64,000 bases of DNA from Vicinamibacterales bacterium (GTDB lineage Bacteria > Acidobacteriota > Vicinamibacteria > Vicinamibacterales > UBA2999): positions 1-64,000 of the forward strand of contig JAWKHS010000006.1 of assembly GCA_041394705.1 (NCBI GenBank), read 5' to 3'. Positions 33,044-41,327 of this stretch are shown one piece after another (the first letter of the stretch is position 1; every line of letters begins with the position of its first letter). The translations under genes were made by a program, and so were the position numbers. The notes beneath the pieces were generated by a model. That model was not told the origin of the DNA and made no database searches. It saw nothing but the letters and a program-made list of their open reading frames with translations.

Positions 33044-35440
33044 TCAGAACCGGAACAGCCGGTTCACCTTCACGACGAACGCGCGGTTGCGCAGGCCGGG
33101 ATAGCCGCCCGTGGTGGTGTCGCGCTCGTCGGTGTAGACGACGAAGATCTCGCTGCCCGGACGGTATTCCCAGCGGAAGCGGACGTTGCTCGAGAACGTC
33201 CGGTCGTTCGAGCTGTACTGCACCAGGGCGCTCAGGAACCGAAGCGGCGTGAAGGCGTAGTCCACGCGCGCCCTGATGAGCGCGGTGTCGAAGTCGCCGT
33301 CCGGCAGGCGCCCGCGGTTGTAGGTCGCCGAGGGCTCCACCGAGAACTGCTTGAGGATGGCGACGCGCGCGCCGCTGAGGGTGAGGCTCGTCAGCGTGCC
33401 GTCGTAGAACTGGCCGGCCCGCACCGCCACCGTGCCCGACGCCCGGCGCTGCTGCCCGAAGGCGTAGCTGGTGGTCATCGAGGCGAAATGGAAGTCGCCC
33501 GGCTGGATGCTCACGCCGCGAGCCACCGTGAAGGGCCGCACGAGCAGTTCCTGGTCGGCGTTGACGTCCACCGTGAACTGATCGCTGCTCTGGAACTCGG
33601 TCAGGAAGCGCAGACCGTTGCTGCTCGACTCGACGCGCTTGCGGCGGTTCACCACGTACTCGGTGGCGGCCTCGAACAGGTATCGGCGCACGACCGTGCT
33701 GCGGCGCTGGCGGGGACTGAAACGGGCCGACGCGAACGTGCGACCGAAACCCCGCCGCTGCACGAAGCCCACTTCGGGGTAGTAGTTGGTGCCGACGTCC
33801 AGGTAGTCGAGCCGTGCGCCATAGCGGTCGCCGCCGTACTCGACCCGTGCCTGGTAGCTGTCCTCGTCGCCCGATCGGTTGGGCGACGCGCTGCGCGCGT
33901 AATAGGCGTTGGCGGTCACGTTCTGGAAGAACGAGAAGGCCCCGTCGATGCCGTAGGCCTGGTTCGAGCCGGCGACCGTCGGCGAGTTCGACCGGTTGGT
34001 GAAGATGACGCCGACGTTGCTCCGGCGCAGCACGTCACGGCGCAGCCGCACCACCGAGAAGTTCGTGCGGGGCGTGCAGCTGGTGAACGGCGGGCCGCAC
34101 GCGCCCGCGTCCACGCCGCCCGTCGTCTCGTCGCCCGTCTCCATGTTCATCAGGCCGATGGCCGTCCTGCCCAGCGTGCCGGTCACGCGCGCGCCGGCCA
34201 TGATCGGCACCTCGCGCCCGTTGTTGAGGCCGATGCGGCGCGTGAAGAAGAGCTGCGGGGCGTTGTTGTTGATGGAGGTCTGGCCGCTGAAGCCGGCCTG
34301 GCCGCTGGCGCGCGCGAACTCGAACGTGCCGCGTCCCTCGAGGAAGAAGTCGCGCTTCTCGGGGAAGACCACCGGGAAGCGCGTGAGGTTCACCTGCTGC
34401 TCGTCCACCTCGACCTGGGCGAAGTCGGTGTTGACGGTCAGGTCGGCGGTCATGTTCGCGCTGATGCCGTATTTCGCGTCGAGGCCGCCCGTCGCCTCGA
34501 GCCGGTTGTCGACGTTCGGCGTGCGCACGAGATCGGAGGTGAGCTTCGAGATCGCGTAGGGCTTGAGCTCGACGTTCTTGGCCGCCGGCGGCAGGTCGAG
34601 GCCGACGAGCGTCGCCGCCGCTGAGACGCGGAAGATGCTGGTGACGCCTCCGGTGGCGGCCGGCACGAACGTCAGGTGCGTCCACTCGTTCTTCCGGCGG
34701 ATCGACCGCCGGATCTGGATGCCCCACTCCTGACCGGGGCCCGAGATGTAGCGGATCGAGCGGAACGGGATGGCCAGTTCCACCGTCCAGCCGCCCTCGA
34801 AGCGTCCCGTACGCGCGAACCACACCGGGTTCCAGTCGCTGTTCGGGTTGCCCTCGTTCGCCACCACCTGGTCGGCCCGCGCACCGAGGGGGTTGGTGTA
34901 GAAGTGGAAGCCGTTCCGCCGGTCGTGGAAGGTGTCGAGCAGGGCGCCGAAGAGGTCGTTCTGCCGCAGCTGGGCGGTGTCGCGCCGGTACTCGTTGACC
35001 GTCCACTCCTCGGGCGGCGCCGAGTCCCAGCAGCGGCACGCCAGGTAGAAGTTCTGGTCGTCGTACGCGATCCAGGCCTCGGTCTTCTCGGTGGACGGCG
35101 CGCCTTCGTTGGGCACCGTCTGGATGAAGTCCGAGACCGGAGGGACGGTTCTGTAAAGGGTCTCGTCGAGCTGTCCGTCGATCACCAGCGGATGATCGAG
35201 TCGCGTCGCGCGCACCACGACGCGGCCGTTCTCGCCGCGCGTGATGACCTCGGGAAACTCCGGGGCCGGCGGGTCCGGCGCCCCGGGCAGGTTGAACGAC
35301 CGGAGCGCCTGACGATCGGGCGCCGACGGCGGCAGGGGCTGGGCGCCGGTCCAGCGGGGAACCAGCGCGACAACCGCGATGAAGAGCGCCCACCCACGCC
35401 AATCGGCCCTGCATGCGGGGGCGCACCCGCCTCGGGGCAT
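33044..35440 (-). CDS. DUF5916 outer-membrane-type protein with CBM9-like N-terminal domain
   Basis: A 798-residue protein: signal peptide (about 10-35, ending GAQ), a carbohydrate-binding-like sandwich (LDHPLVIDGQLDETLY; EAWIAYDDQNFYLACRCWD; ELAIPFRSIRYISG) and then the long DUF5916 region (NTDFAQVEVDEQQVNLTRFPVVFPEKRDFFLEG) predicted to form an outer-membrane beta-barrel. It ends in aromatic-rich VNRLFRF, typical of barrel C-termini. The role is unknown; similar genes often sit near peptidases or sugar hydrolases. A GTG at 35458 is possible; ATG 35440 gives the better signal peptide. A 16-bp palindrome lies 76 bp upstream. Confidence 0.85.
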   Translation of the reverse strand: MPRGGCAPACRADWRGWALFIAVVALVPRWTGAQPLPPSAPDRQALRSFNLPGAPDPPAPEFPEVITRGENGRVVVRATRLDHPLVIDGQLDETLYRTVPPVSDFIQTVPNEGAPSTEKTEAWIAYDDQNFYLACRCWDSAPPEEWTVNEYRRDTAQLRQNDLFGALLDTFHDRRNGFHFYTNPLGARADQVVANEGNPNSDWNPVWFARTGRFEGGWTVELAIPFRSIRYISGPGQEWGIQIRRSIRRKNEWTHLTFVPAATGGVTSIFRVSAAATLVGLDLPPAAKNVELKPYAISKLTSDLVRTPNVDNRLEATGGLDAKYGISANMTADLTVNTDFAQVEVDEQQVNLTRFPVVFPEKRDFFLEGRGTFEFARASGQAGFSGQTSINNNAPQLFFTRRIGLNNGREVPIMAGARVTGTLGRTAIGLMNMETGDETTGGVDAGACGPPFTSCTPRTNFSVVRLRRDVLRRSNVGVIFTNRSNSPTVAGSNQAYGIDGAFSFFQNVTANAYYARSASPNRSGDEDSYQARVEYGGDRYGARLDYLDVGTNYYPEVGFVQRRGFGRTFASARFSPRQRRSTVVRRYLFEAATEYVVNRRKRVESSSNGLRFLTEFQSSDQFTVDVNADQELLVRPFTVARGVSIQPGDFHFASMTTSYAFGQQRRASGTVAVRAGQFYDGTLTSLTLSGARVAILKQFSVEPSATYNRGRLPDGDFDTALIRARVDYAFTPLRFLSALVQYSSNDRTFSSNVRFRWEYRPGSEIFVVYTDERDTTTGGYPGLRNRAFVVKVNRLFRF

Positions 35441-35820
35441 CTGCACTGCGGAATTCACGACCGAACGGCTACTCCCGACGGGCCTCGTCGACGGGCCCAG
35501 AACCCACGGATCTTATCGGTTCATGAACCGACGAGAAAGACGTGCCCGAACGCGCGCCTTCGTCGCGGTGGCGCCGGCGGGTGCACCGACAGGCACGCGC
35601 GCGTCCCGGCGGGCCAGACCGTGTGCGGGGGCGGGGGCGTCGATTTCGGTCGGGCGGGACCGTCCACCCGTGTGTCCACCTGCGTCACAGGTCATGGTCG
35701 GATGGACACGCCTTCTGGTCGGCGCTCGTCCGCCCGCGTGAACTTCAGGCGCTCGAACACTGCCGCTGACTGGTACACGGCTTGCCTCTCGCGTCGCCGC
35801 CGGCCACCCCTTCGAGTGCC
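35441..35820. other. Intergenic region with palindrome, no gene recognised
   Basis: About 380 bp between divergent starts. It contains the perfect palindrome at 35516-35531 and a weak sigma-54-like match (CTGGTACACGGCTTGCC, 35770-35786) upstream of the small cysteine protein. I see no coding frame with family resemblance. Confidence 0.5.
35516..35531. promoter_or_regulatory. Perfect 16-bp palindrome upstream of DUF5916 gene
   Basis: TCGGTTCATGAACCGA reads the same on both strands. It lies between the divergent DUF5916 gene and the small cysteine protein gene, an expected place for an operator; the binding protein is unknown. Confidence 0.5.
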
Positions 35821-36072
35821 ATGATGCCTTTCCTCGCCCGCCTGCGCATCTCCTCCTGGACGCGAGTGCCGGAGTTCCTCGGGTGGAGTCCGGGGCTGCG
35901 CTTCGCCCGGGGACACCGTCTGCCGTGCGGCTGCCTCGCCGGCATCTACTGGACCTGGTCCGGACACGAGTTCGACGTCCTCGACGCCCGCTGCGACTCG
36001 TGCCGCCTGGAGGGCCACCGGGTGGGCCTCGTGCTGAGCCACGCCGGCCCGGCGGCACGTCCTGGCGCGTGA
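35821..36072 (+). CDS. Small protein with CxC and CxxC motifs, unknown function
   Basis: About 83 residues from the ATG-ATG at 35821-35826: an aromatic, basic N-terminus, then RGHRLPCGCLAGIYWTW and LDARCDSCRLEGHRVGLVLSH. The CGC and CDSC pairs about 23 residues apart could coordinate one zinc ion, as in small zinc ribbons. The G/C third positions fit coding. No Shine-Dalgarno is visible. I recognise no family; the frame could be chance, but the cysteine pattern argues for a real protein. Confidence 0.5.
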   Translation: MMPFLARLRISSWTRVPEFLGWSPGLRFARGHRLPCGCLAGIYWTWSGHEFDVLDARCDSCRLEGHRVGLVLSHAGPAARPGA

Positions 36073-36103
36073 GGTCGGGGCGGCGACCACCGCCGTTCCG
36101 GTG

Positions 36104-37813
36104 TCAGGGCGCGAAGCCCTCGTCCCGGAACACCTCGCGGCCCTCGAGCAGCGTCCACAGCACGCGGGCCTCGTGAATCTGGCGGGCCGGGATCTCGAAC
36201 GGGTTCCGGTCGAGCACGATGAGGTCGGCCAGCTTGCCGACCTCGAGCGATCCGCTGTCGTCCTCGAACGACACATAGGCGCCGCCCGACGTGTAGGCGG
36301 CCAGGGCCGTCTCGAGATCGAGGCGCTGTTCCGGCAGCCACGACGGCTCGTCCTCCGGCGCGCCCGGCGCCTTGCGCGTGACCGCCACCTCGATGGCGTC
36401 CAGCGGATTCACTGACGAGACCGACCAGTCGCTGCCGCCGGCCAGCCGCGCGCCGGCCCGGTGCAGGGCGCCGAACGGATACAGCCACTGCGACCGCTCG
36501 GGCCCGAGGCGCGGCACGGTCAGGTCCCGGATGTAGGCGTCGTTCACGGCCCACAGCGGCTGCATATTGGCGACCACCCCGAGGGTGGCGAAGCGGGCGA
36601 TGTCGGCCGGATCGAAGAGCTGGATGTGCGCGATGTGCGGGCGGCGGTCGCGGGCGCCGTTGGCCTGGATCGCGGCCGCGATCGCGTCGAGACCCTGGCG
36701 GATCGCACCGTCGCCGATGGCGTGCATGTGGGTCTGGAACCCCTCCCGATCGAGCCGGGTGACGAGCGCGGCCAGGGCGTCGTCGGTGAAGTTCGGGAGC
36801 CCGCGCGAATGCGTGGATGGCGGATCCCCGGGACGCGGCAGGTACGGTTCGAGGAGATACGCGGTGGCGGCCTCGATCACGCCGTCCACGAAGATCTTCA
36901 CGGCGCCGGCCGTCAGGCCCGGCTCGGTCACGGCGGCGCGGGTGGCCAGGAAGGCGTCGACCTGCGAGGCGCCCTTCGCGGGATCCGCGTAGAGCGACAG
37001 GTGCGCGCGCGCCGTGAGCCGGCCGGCACGCGCCACCGCCCGGTACGCCTCCACCATCGGCTCGCGCGCGCTCGCTTCCACGAACGACACGATGCCGACG
37101 CGGTTCATCTCCGTCACGGCCCGGACGAGGCCGGCCTCGTACTCCGCGGCCGTCGTCGGGGGGACCACGCGGCTGACGATCTCGGTGGCGGCCTCGCGGA
37201 GGAGCCCGGAGGGCTCGCCGCGGGCGTCCCTGTCGATGCGGCCGGCCTCCGGGTCCGGCGTGGCCCGGGAGATGCCGGCGGCCTTCAGGGCCGCGGAGTT
37301 CACCCACACCGTGTGGCCGTCCGACGAGCTCAGGACCGCCGGGGTGTCGCCGGTGAGGCCGTCGAGTTCCTGCCGGGTGGGCCGCCCGGCCGGAAACGTC
37401 GTGAGGTCCCATCCGCCGCCAACGAGCCACGGCTGGTGGGTGGACCGCGCGCAGCCCCGGATGGCCTCGAGCGTCGCCGCGACCGTCGCCAGGCCGTTCA
37501 GGTTGCACTGCCCGAGCTCCACGCCGGCGCTCATCGGGTGGACGTGGGCGTCGTGGAACGCCGGCATCACGAAGCGCCCGCCGAGATCGACCCGGCGCGT
37601 GCCCGGCCCGGCGTAGGCCTCGAGATCGGCGCCGGCCGCGGCCACGGCCACGATGCGACCCTCCCGGATGGCGAGCGCGTCCACCCGCGACCGTGCGGCG
37701 TCGAACGTGTGGATCCGGCCGCCTGTCAGCAGGAGATCGGCGGGCGGCGCGGCGGGCCCGCCGGCACAGCCGGCGAGCGCGACGACGAGGAGGACACCGG
37801 AGAGCGATCGCAT
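36104..37813 (-). CDS. Amidohydrolase family lipoprotein (YtcJ-like)
   Basis: A 569-residue protein with a lipoprotein signal (lipobox ALAGC, about residues 12-16). The metal-dependent amidohydrolase barrel carries FHDAHVHPMS (HxH), VKIFVDGVIEAAT with the bridging-lysine position, THMHAIGDGAI, HIAHIQ and GSDWSVSSVNPL with the final Asp. This is the N-substituted formamide deformylase/YtcJ clade, whose physiological substrates are mostly unknown. The C-terminal composite domain ends with GKLADLIVLDRNPFEI. Unusually for the family it is probably membrane-anchored. TATGCT lies 12 bases before the ATG. It is divergent from arsC. Confidence 0.88.
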   Translation of the reverse strand: MRSLSGVLLVVALAGCAGGPAAPPADLLLTGGRIHTFDAARSRVDALAIREGRIVAVAAAGADLEAYAGPGTRRVDLGGRFVMPAFHDAHVHPMSAGVELGQCNLNGLATVAATLEAIRGCARSTHQPWLVGGGWDLTTFPAGRPTRQELDGLTGDTPAVLSSSDGHTVWVNSAALKAAGISRATPDPEAGRIDRDARGEPSGLLREAATEIVSRVVPPTTAAEYEAGLVRAVTEMNRVGIVSFVEASAREPMVEAYRAVARAGRLTARAHLSLYADPAKGASQVDAFLATRAAVTEPGLTAGAVKIFVDGVIEAATAYLLEPYLPRPGDPPSTHSRGLPNFTDDALAALVTRLDREGFQTHMHAIGDGAIRQGLDAIAAAIQANGARDRRPHIAHIQLFDPADIARFATLGVVANMQPLWAVNDAYIRDLTVPRLGPERSQWLYPFGALHRAGARLAGGSDWSVSSVNPLDAIEVAVTRKAPGAPEDEPSWLPEQRLDLETALAAYTSGGAYVSFEDDSGSLEVGKLADLIVLDRNPFEIPARQIHEARVLWTLLEGREVFRDEGFAP

Positions 37814-37825
37814 GGCGGAGATACG

Positions 37826-37831
37826 AGCATA
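37826..37831 (-). promoter_or_regulatory. Candidate -10 box (TATGCT) of the amidohydrolase gene
   Basis: Minus-strand TATGCT lies 12 bases before the ATG at 37813; a transcript from it would have a leader of only about five bases. Confidence 0.35.
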
Positions 37832-37865
37832 GACGACGGCGGCCGCGTGACCGCGGGTGGTGCGG

Positions 37866-37871
37866 CTAAGA
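37866..37871 (+). promoter_or_regulatory. Candidate -10 box (TAAGAT) of arsC
   Basis: TAAGAT lies 24 bases before the arsC ATG, with the AGGGAG ribosome binding site in between. Confidence 0.4.
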
Positions 37872-37895
37872 TCGCGGCGGAGGGAGCACGAGACG

Positions 37896-38309
37896 ATGAC
37901 ACTGGTGGTGTTCGCCTGCGTGCACAACGCAGGGCGCTCGCAGATGGCGGCGGCGTGGTTCAACGCCCTGGCCGATCCCGTCCGGGCCCACGCGCGCTCG
38001 GCCGGCACGGATCCGGCGCCGCACGTCCACCCGGAGGTCGTCGAGGCCATGCGGGAAGTGGGCCTGGACCTCGACGCGGCGCCGACGACCAGGCTCACGG
38101 CCGACGTGGCCACGGGTGCCTCCTGGCTCGTCACGATGGGCTGCGGCGATCGGTGTCCGGTCGTCCCGGGCACCCGGCGCGACGACTGGCCGCTCGAGGA
38201 TCCGAAGGGGAAGCCGCCCGACACCGTGCGCGGTATCCGCGACGAGATCCGGCGCCGCGTGGAAGCCTTCGTCGAACGCGAGGGCTGGGCCCTGCCGTCG
38301 ACGCGGTGA
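37896..38309 (+). CDS. arsC: Arsenate reductase, low-molecular-weight phosphatase type
   Basis: A 137-residue protein of the LMW-PTP fold. The phosphate-binding loop is C8-VHNAG-R14-S (CX5R). A second Cys pair lies in MGCGDRCP (Cys83, Cys87), and WPLEDP supplies the conserved Asp-Pro. The enzyme reduces As(V) to As(III), with electrons passed through the second and third cysteines. No arsR, acr3 or arsB gene is adjacent, so any operon partners are elsewhere. AGGGAG precedes the ATG. A role as a protein tyrosine phosphatase is less likely given the extra cysteines. Confidence 0.88.
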   Translation: MTLVVFACVHNAGRSQMAAAWFNALADPVRAHARSAGTDPAPHVHPEVVEAMREVGLDLDAAPTTRLTADVATGASWLVTMGCGDRCPVVPGTRRDDWPLEDPKGKPPDTVRGIRDEIRRRVEAFVEREGWALPSTR

Positions 38310-38410
38310 CGGCCGCGCCGCCGACTCGGGTGGCATGCCCGCGCTTCGACCCCACCCGTCGACCCGACGAGTCGGTGGCCGCCCGCGAACCGCAGGGCTG
38401 CGCGCGCTCC

Positions 38411-38427
38411 CTGGCGGCCGCCTTGCA
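38411..38427 (+). promoter_or_regulatory. Weak sigma-54-like promoter upstream of PPC gene
   Basis: CTGGCGGCCGCCTTGCA has GG and GC separated by 10 bases and a good TTGCA -12 element, but the -24 element matches only CTGGC. It lies 55 bases before the PPC gene start. It may be chance. Confidence 0.25.
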
Positions 38428-38481
38428 CGCGTGACACGTACGGGCCTCGGCGATCCCGCGCCGGCCCGAAAGGAGGATGCC

Positions 38482-38919
38482 GTGAAACACGTGCAGATCG
38501 CGAGCGACCACGAACGCACGCACGTGCTGGTCTTCGACACGGGAGAGGAGGCCGTGGCCGGCCTGCTGCAGTTCGCGCGCGACCGGCGGATCGCCAGCGC
38601 CCACCTCAGCGCGATCGGCGCCTTCTCCGCCGCCACGCTGGGCTTCTTCGACTGGTCCCGCAAGGACTACCGCCGCATCCGCGTGGACGAGCAGGTGGAG
38701 GTGCTGTCCCTGGCCGGCAACCTCGCGCGCGACGCCGACGACCAGGTGAAGCTGCACGCGCACGTCGTCGTCGGCAAGTCCGACGGCACGGCCCACGGCG
38801 GCCACCTGCTCGACGCCCACGTGCGCCCGACGCTCGAGGTCGTGGTCACGGAAGCACCGGCACCGCTCAGGCGGCGCGTCCGGCCGGATCTGGGCGTGGC
38901 GCTGCTCGACCTGTCGTGA
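38482..38919 (+). CDS. PPC/DUF296-domain protein
   Basis: A 145-residue protein consisting of one PPC (plant and prokaryote conserved) domain: HVLVFDTGEEAVAGLLQFA, AHLSAIGAFSAATLGFFDW, EVLSLAGNLA, KLHAHVVVGKSDG and AHGGHLLDAHVRPTLEV. The HAH and HGGH histidines are placed as in family structures that bind a metal. In plants the domain joins AT-hook DNA-binding proteins; in bacteria it is free-standing, trimeric and of unknown function, so a DNA-binding label is not justified. GTG 38482 is chosen because AGGAGG lies six bases upstream. Confidence 0.85.
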   Translation: MKHVQIASDHERTHVLVFDTGEEAVAGLLQFARDRRIASAHLSAIGAFSAATLGFFDWSRKDYRRIRVDEQVEVLSLAGNLARDADDQVKLHAHVVVGKSDGTAHGGHLLDAHVRPTLEVVVTEAPAPLRRRVRPDLGVALLDLS

Positions 38920-39036
38920 GCCTCCCGCGGCTCGCGGCCGACGCGGTGCTACTCAGAAGGTGTAGGCGCCTACGTACGCGGGCTCGCGGACGGATGGGCT
39001 CGCCAACGGCGTCGCCCGCACCATGACGCCACGCCG

Positions 39037-39053
39037 TCGGCACCGCGCTTGCA
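39037..39053 (+). promoter_or_regulatory. Sigma-54-like promoter overlapping ASRT-family gene start
   Basis: TCGGCACCGCGCTTGCA matches the -24 GGCAC and -12 TTGCA elements with the required 10-base GG-to-GC distance. A start about 12 bases after GC would be near 39064, only three bases before the ATG, an unusual arrangement that lowers confidence. Confidence 0.35.
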
Positions 39054-39066
39054 CCTGCCACACGGC

Positions 39067-39444
39067 ATGCGCGCCGTTGGTCAATGCCACTGGGCGATCG
39101 CCGAAGGCTACATCCCGAGCTGGAGTCGGGGGCCCGAGCCCGAGCTGACGAGCCACGAGACGATCTGCGTGCTGAACGCGGGATCGAGACCCGCCAAGGT
39201 CCGCGTCGTGGTGTTCTTCACCGATCGCGACCCGGCCGGCCCGTACGAGTTCACGGTGCCGCCGGCGCGAACCCGCCACGTGCGGTTCAACGACTGGTCG
39301 GACCCGGAGCCCATCCCCCACGGCGTGCCATTCGCCTCGACGATCGACAGCGACGAGCCGATCGTCGTCCAGCACACCCGGCTCGACAGCCGGCAGAACG
39401 CGAACGCCCTGATCAGCACCATCGCGTATCCCGCGGGGGCCTGA
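39067..39444 (+). CDS. Sensory rhodopsin transducer (ASRT) family protein
   Basis: A 125-residue beta-sandwich protein matching the Anabaena sensory rhodopsin transducer family (PF07100) closely: WAIAEGYIPSWSRGPEPELTSHE, VFFTDRDPAGPYEFTVPPARTRHVRFND, PEPIP and IVVQHTRLDSRQNANALISTIAYP. In Anabaena the tetramer interacts with a photoreceptor; many relatives occur in genomes without rhodopsin, and family structures suggest sugar or DNA binding. No rhodopsin gene is in this window. The length equals the family's. ATG 39067 fits; an upstream TTG at 39049 would lie inside the promoter-like site. Confidence 0.88.
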   Translation: MRAVGQCHWAIAEGYIPSWSRGPEPELTSHETICVLNAGSRPAKVRVVVFFTDRDPAGPYEFTVPPARTRHVRFNDWSDPEPIPHGVPFASTIDSDEPIVVQHTRLDSRQNANALISTIAYPAGA

Positions 39445-39536
39445 CAGCGCGCGGGCGTGGTGCGGATCCGCACCGCGTGAAACCCGGCGGCGGCGCCGGC
39501 GGCGGCGCCCGCCTTGACGGCAGGAGGCCCTCCACG

Positions 39537-41327
39537 ATGGCGACCACGGTTTCCGACTTCCTTCTCCAGCGCCTGGCCGACTGGGGCGTCGAGCGCATCT
39601 ACGGCTACCCGGGCGACGGCATCAACGGGCTGATGGGCGCCCTCGACCGCGCGGGCGACCGGATCCGCTTCGTCCAGTCCCGGCACGAAGAGCTCTCGGC
39701 GTTCATGGCGTGCGCGCATGCCAAGTTCACGGGCGAGGTGGGCGTGTGCCTGGCCACCTCGGGCCCGGGCGCCATCCACCTGCTGAACGGCCTGTACGAC
39801 GCCAAGCTCGACCACCAGCCGGTCCTGGCCATCGTCGGCCAGCAGAGCCGCGCCGCGCTCGGCGGCAGCTACCAGCAGGAGGTGGACCTGCCGGTGCTGT
39901 TCAAGGACGTCGCGCACGAGTTCGTGCACATGGCGACGACGCCCGAGCAGATCCGGCATCTCGTGGACCGGGCGATGCGCATCGCCGCGGCCGAGCGGAC
40001 GGTGACGTGCGTGGTCATCCCGAACGACCTGCAGGATCTCGACGCCGTGCCCACGCCGCCGCGCGCCCACGGCACGGTCCACTCCGGCATCGGCCATGCG
40101 CGCCCGCAGGTCCGGCCGAGATCCACGGACCTGCAGCGCGCGGCCGAGGTGCTGAACGCGGGCACGCGTGTCGCGATGCTGGTGGGCGCCGGAGCCCTCC
40201 ACGCCGCCGACGAGGTCATCGCGGTCGCCGAACAGCTGGGCGCCGGCGTGGCCAAGGCGCTGCTCGGCAAGGCCGCGCTGCCCGACGACCTTCCCTTCGT
40301 CACGGGCGCCATCGGGCTGCTCGGAACGCGGCCCAGCTGGAACCTGATGACCGAGTGCGACACGCTGCTCATGGTCGGGAGCAGCTTCCCCTACTCCGAG
40401 TTCCTGCCCGCCGAAGGACAGGCGCGCGGCGTGCAGATCGACATCGACCCCCGGATGCTGAGCATCCGCTATCCCATGGAGGTGGCCCTCGTCGGCGACA
40501 GCGGCGAGACGCTCCGCGCGCTGCTGCCGCTGCTGGAGCGGAAGACCGACCGGGCGTGGCGCGAGGGCATCGAGCGCGACGTGCGGGACTGGTGGGACGT
40601 GCTGGAGGCGCGCGCCATGAACGACGCCACGCCGATCAATCCCCAGCGCGTGTTCTGGGAGCTCTCGCCGAAGCTGCCGGACGACTGCGTGCTGTGCGCG
40701 GACTCGGGCTCCTCGGCCAACTGGTTCGCCCGCGACCTGCGGATCCGCCGGGGCATGATGGCGTCGCTCTCGGGCACGCTCGCCACCATGGGGCCCGCGG
40801 TCCCGTACGCGATCGCGGCCAAGTTCTGCCATCCGGACCGCCCCGTGATCGCGCTGGCCGGCGACGGCGCGATGCAGATGAACGGCATCAACGGGCTCAT
40901 CACCGTGTCGAAGTACTGGCGGGAGTGGAGCAATCCGACGCTGGTCGTGCTCGTCCTGAACAACGGGGACCTGAACCAGGTCACGTGGGAACAGCGCGCA
41001 CTCCAGGGCGACCCGATGTTCGAGGCCTCGCAGCGCCTGCCCGACTTCGGGTACGCGCGCTACGCCGAGCTCCTCGGCCTGGAGGGCGTGCGCATCGACC
41101 ACCCCGATCAGATCGGTCCCGCCTGGGACCGGGTGCTGAAGGCCGGCCGGCCCGCGGTGCTGGAGGCGGTGACGGATCCAGACGTGCCGCCGCTGCCACC
41201 CCACATCTCCTGGGACCAGGCGAAGTCCTTCGCGTCGTCGGTCCTGCACGGCGACGCGGAAGCCCTGGGGTTCCTGCGCCAGACGGCCAAGGACGCCGTC
41301 GAGAGCGTGCTCCCGCGGCGCCGATGA
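39537..41327 (+). CDS. Thiamine-diphosphate-requiring enzyme, pyruvate oxidase-like
   Basis: A 596-residue ThDP enzyme. N-terminal Pyr domain with YGYPGDGINGLMGAL and the activating Glu in SRHEELSAFMA (about residue 53); central domain; C-terminal PP domain with the ThDP motif GDGAMQMNGINGLITV and LNNGDLNQVTW. The match is to the pyruvate oxidase/acetolactate synthase superfamily, closest in pattern to PoxB-like proteins; whether FAD is bound is uncertain. A role in oxidative decarboxylation of 2-oxo acids is likely. AGGAGG lies ten bases before ATG. The downstream FAD/Fe-S oxidoreductase overlaps its stop, suggesting that the two act together. Confidence 0.86.
   Translation: MATTVSDFLLQRLADWGVERIYGYPGDGINGLMGALDRAGDRIRFVQSRHEELSAFMACAHAKFTGEVGVCLATSGPGAIHLLNGLYDAKLDHQPVLAIVGQQSRAALGGSYQQEVDLPVLFKDVAHEFVHMATTPEQIRHLVDRAMRIAAAERTVTCVVIPNDLQDLDAVPTPPRAHGTVHSGIGHARPQVRPRSTDLQRAAEVLNAGTRVAMLVGAGALHAADEVIAVAEQLGAGVAKALLGKAALPDDLPFVTGAIGLLGTRPSWNLMTECDTLLMVGSSFPYSEFLPAEGQARGVQIDIDPRMLSIRYPMEVALVGDSGETLRALLPLLERKTDRAWREGIERDVRDWWDVLEARAMNDATPINPQRVFWELSPKLPDDCVLCADSGSSANWFARDLRIRRGMMASLSGTLATMGPAVPYAIAAKFCHPDRPVIALAGDGAMQMNGINGLITVSKYWREWSNPTLVVLVLNNGDLNQVTWEQRALQGDPMFEASQRLPDFGYARYAELLGLEGVRIDHPDQIGPAWDRVLKAGRPAVLEAVTDPDVPPLPPHISWDQAKSFASSVLHGDAEALGFLRQTAKDAVESVLPRRR

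Noticed and set aside
38953..39030. Minus-strand end reading SVREPAYVGAYTF then stop, like a beta-barrel C-terminus
   Set aside because: Only about 20 residues look protein-like, no upstream domain is recognised in that frame, and the ASRT gene covers the rest on the other strand.
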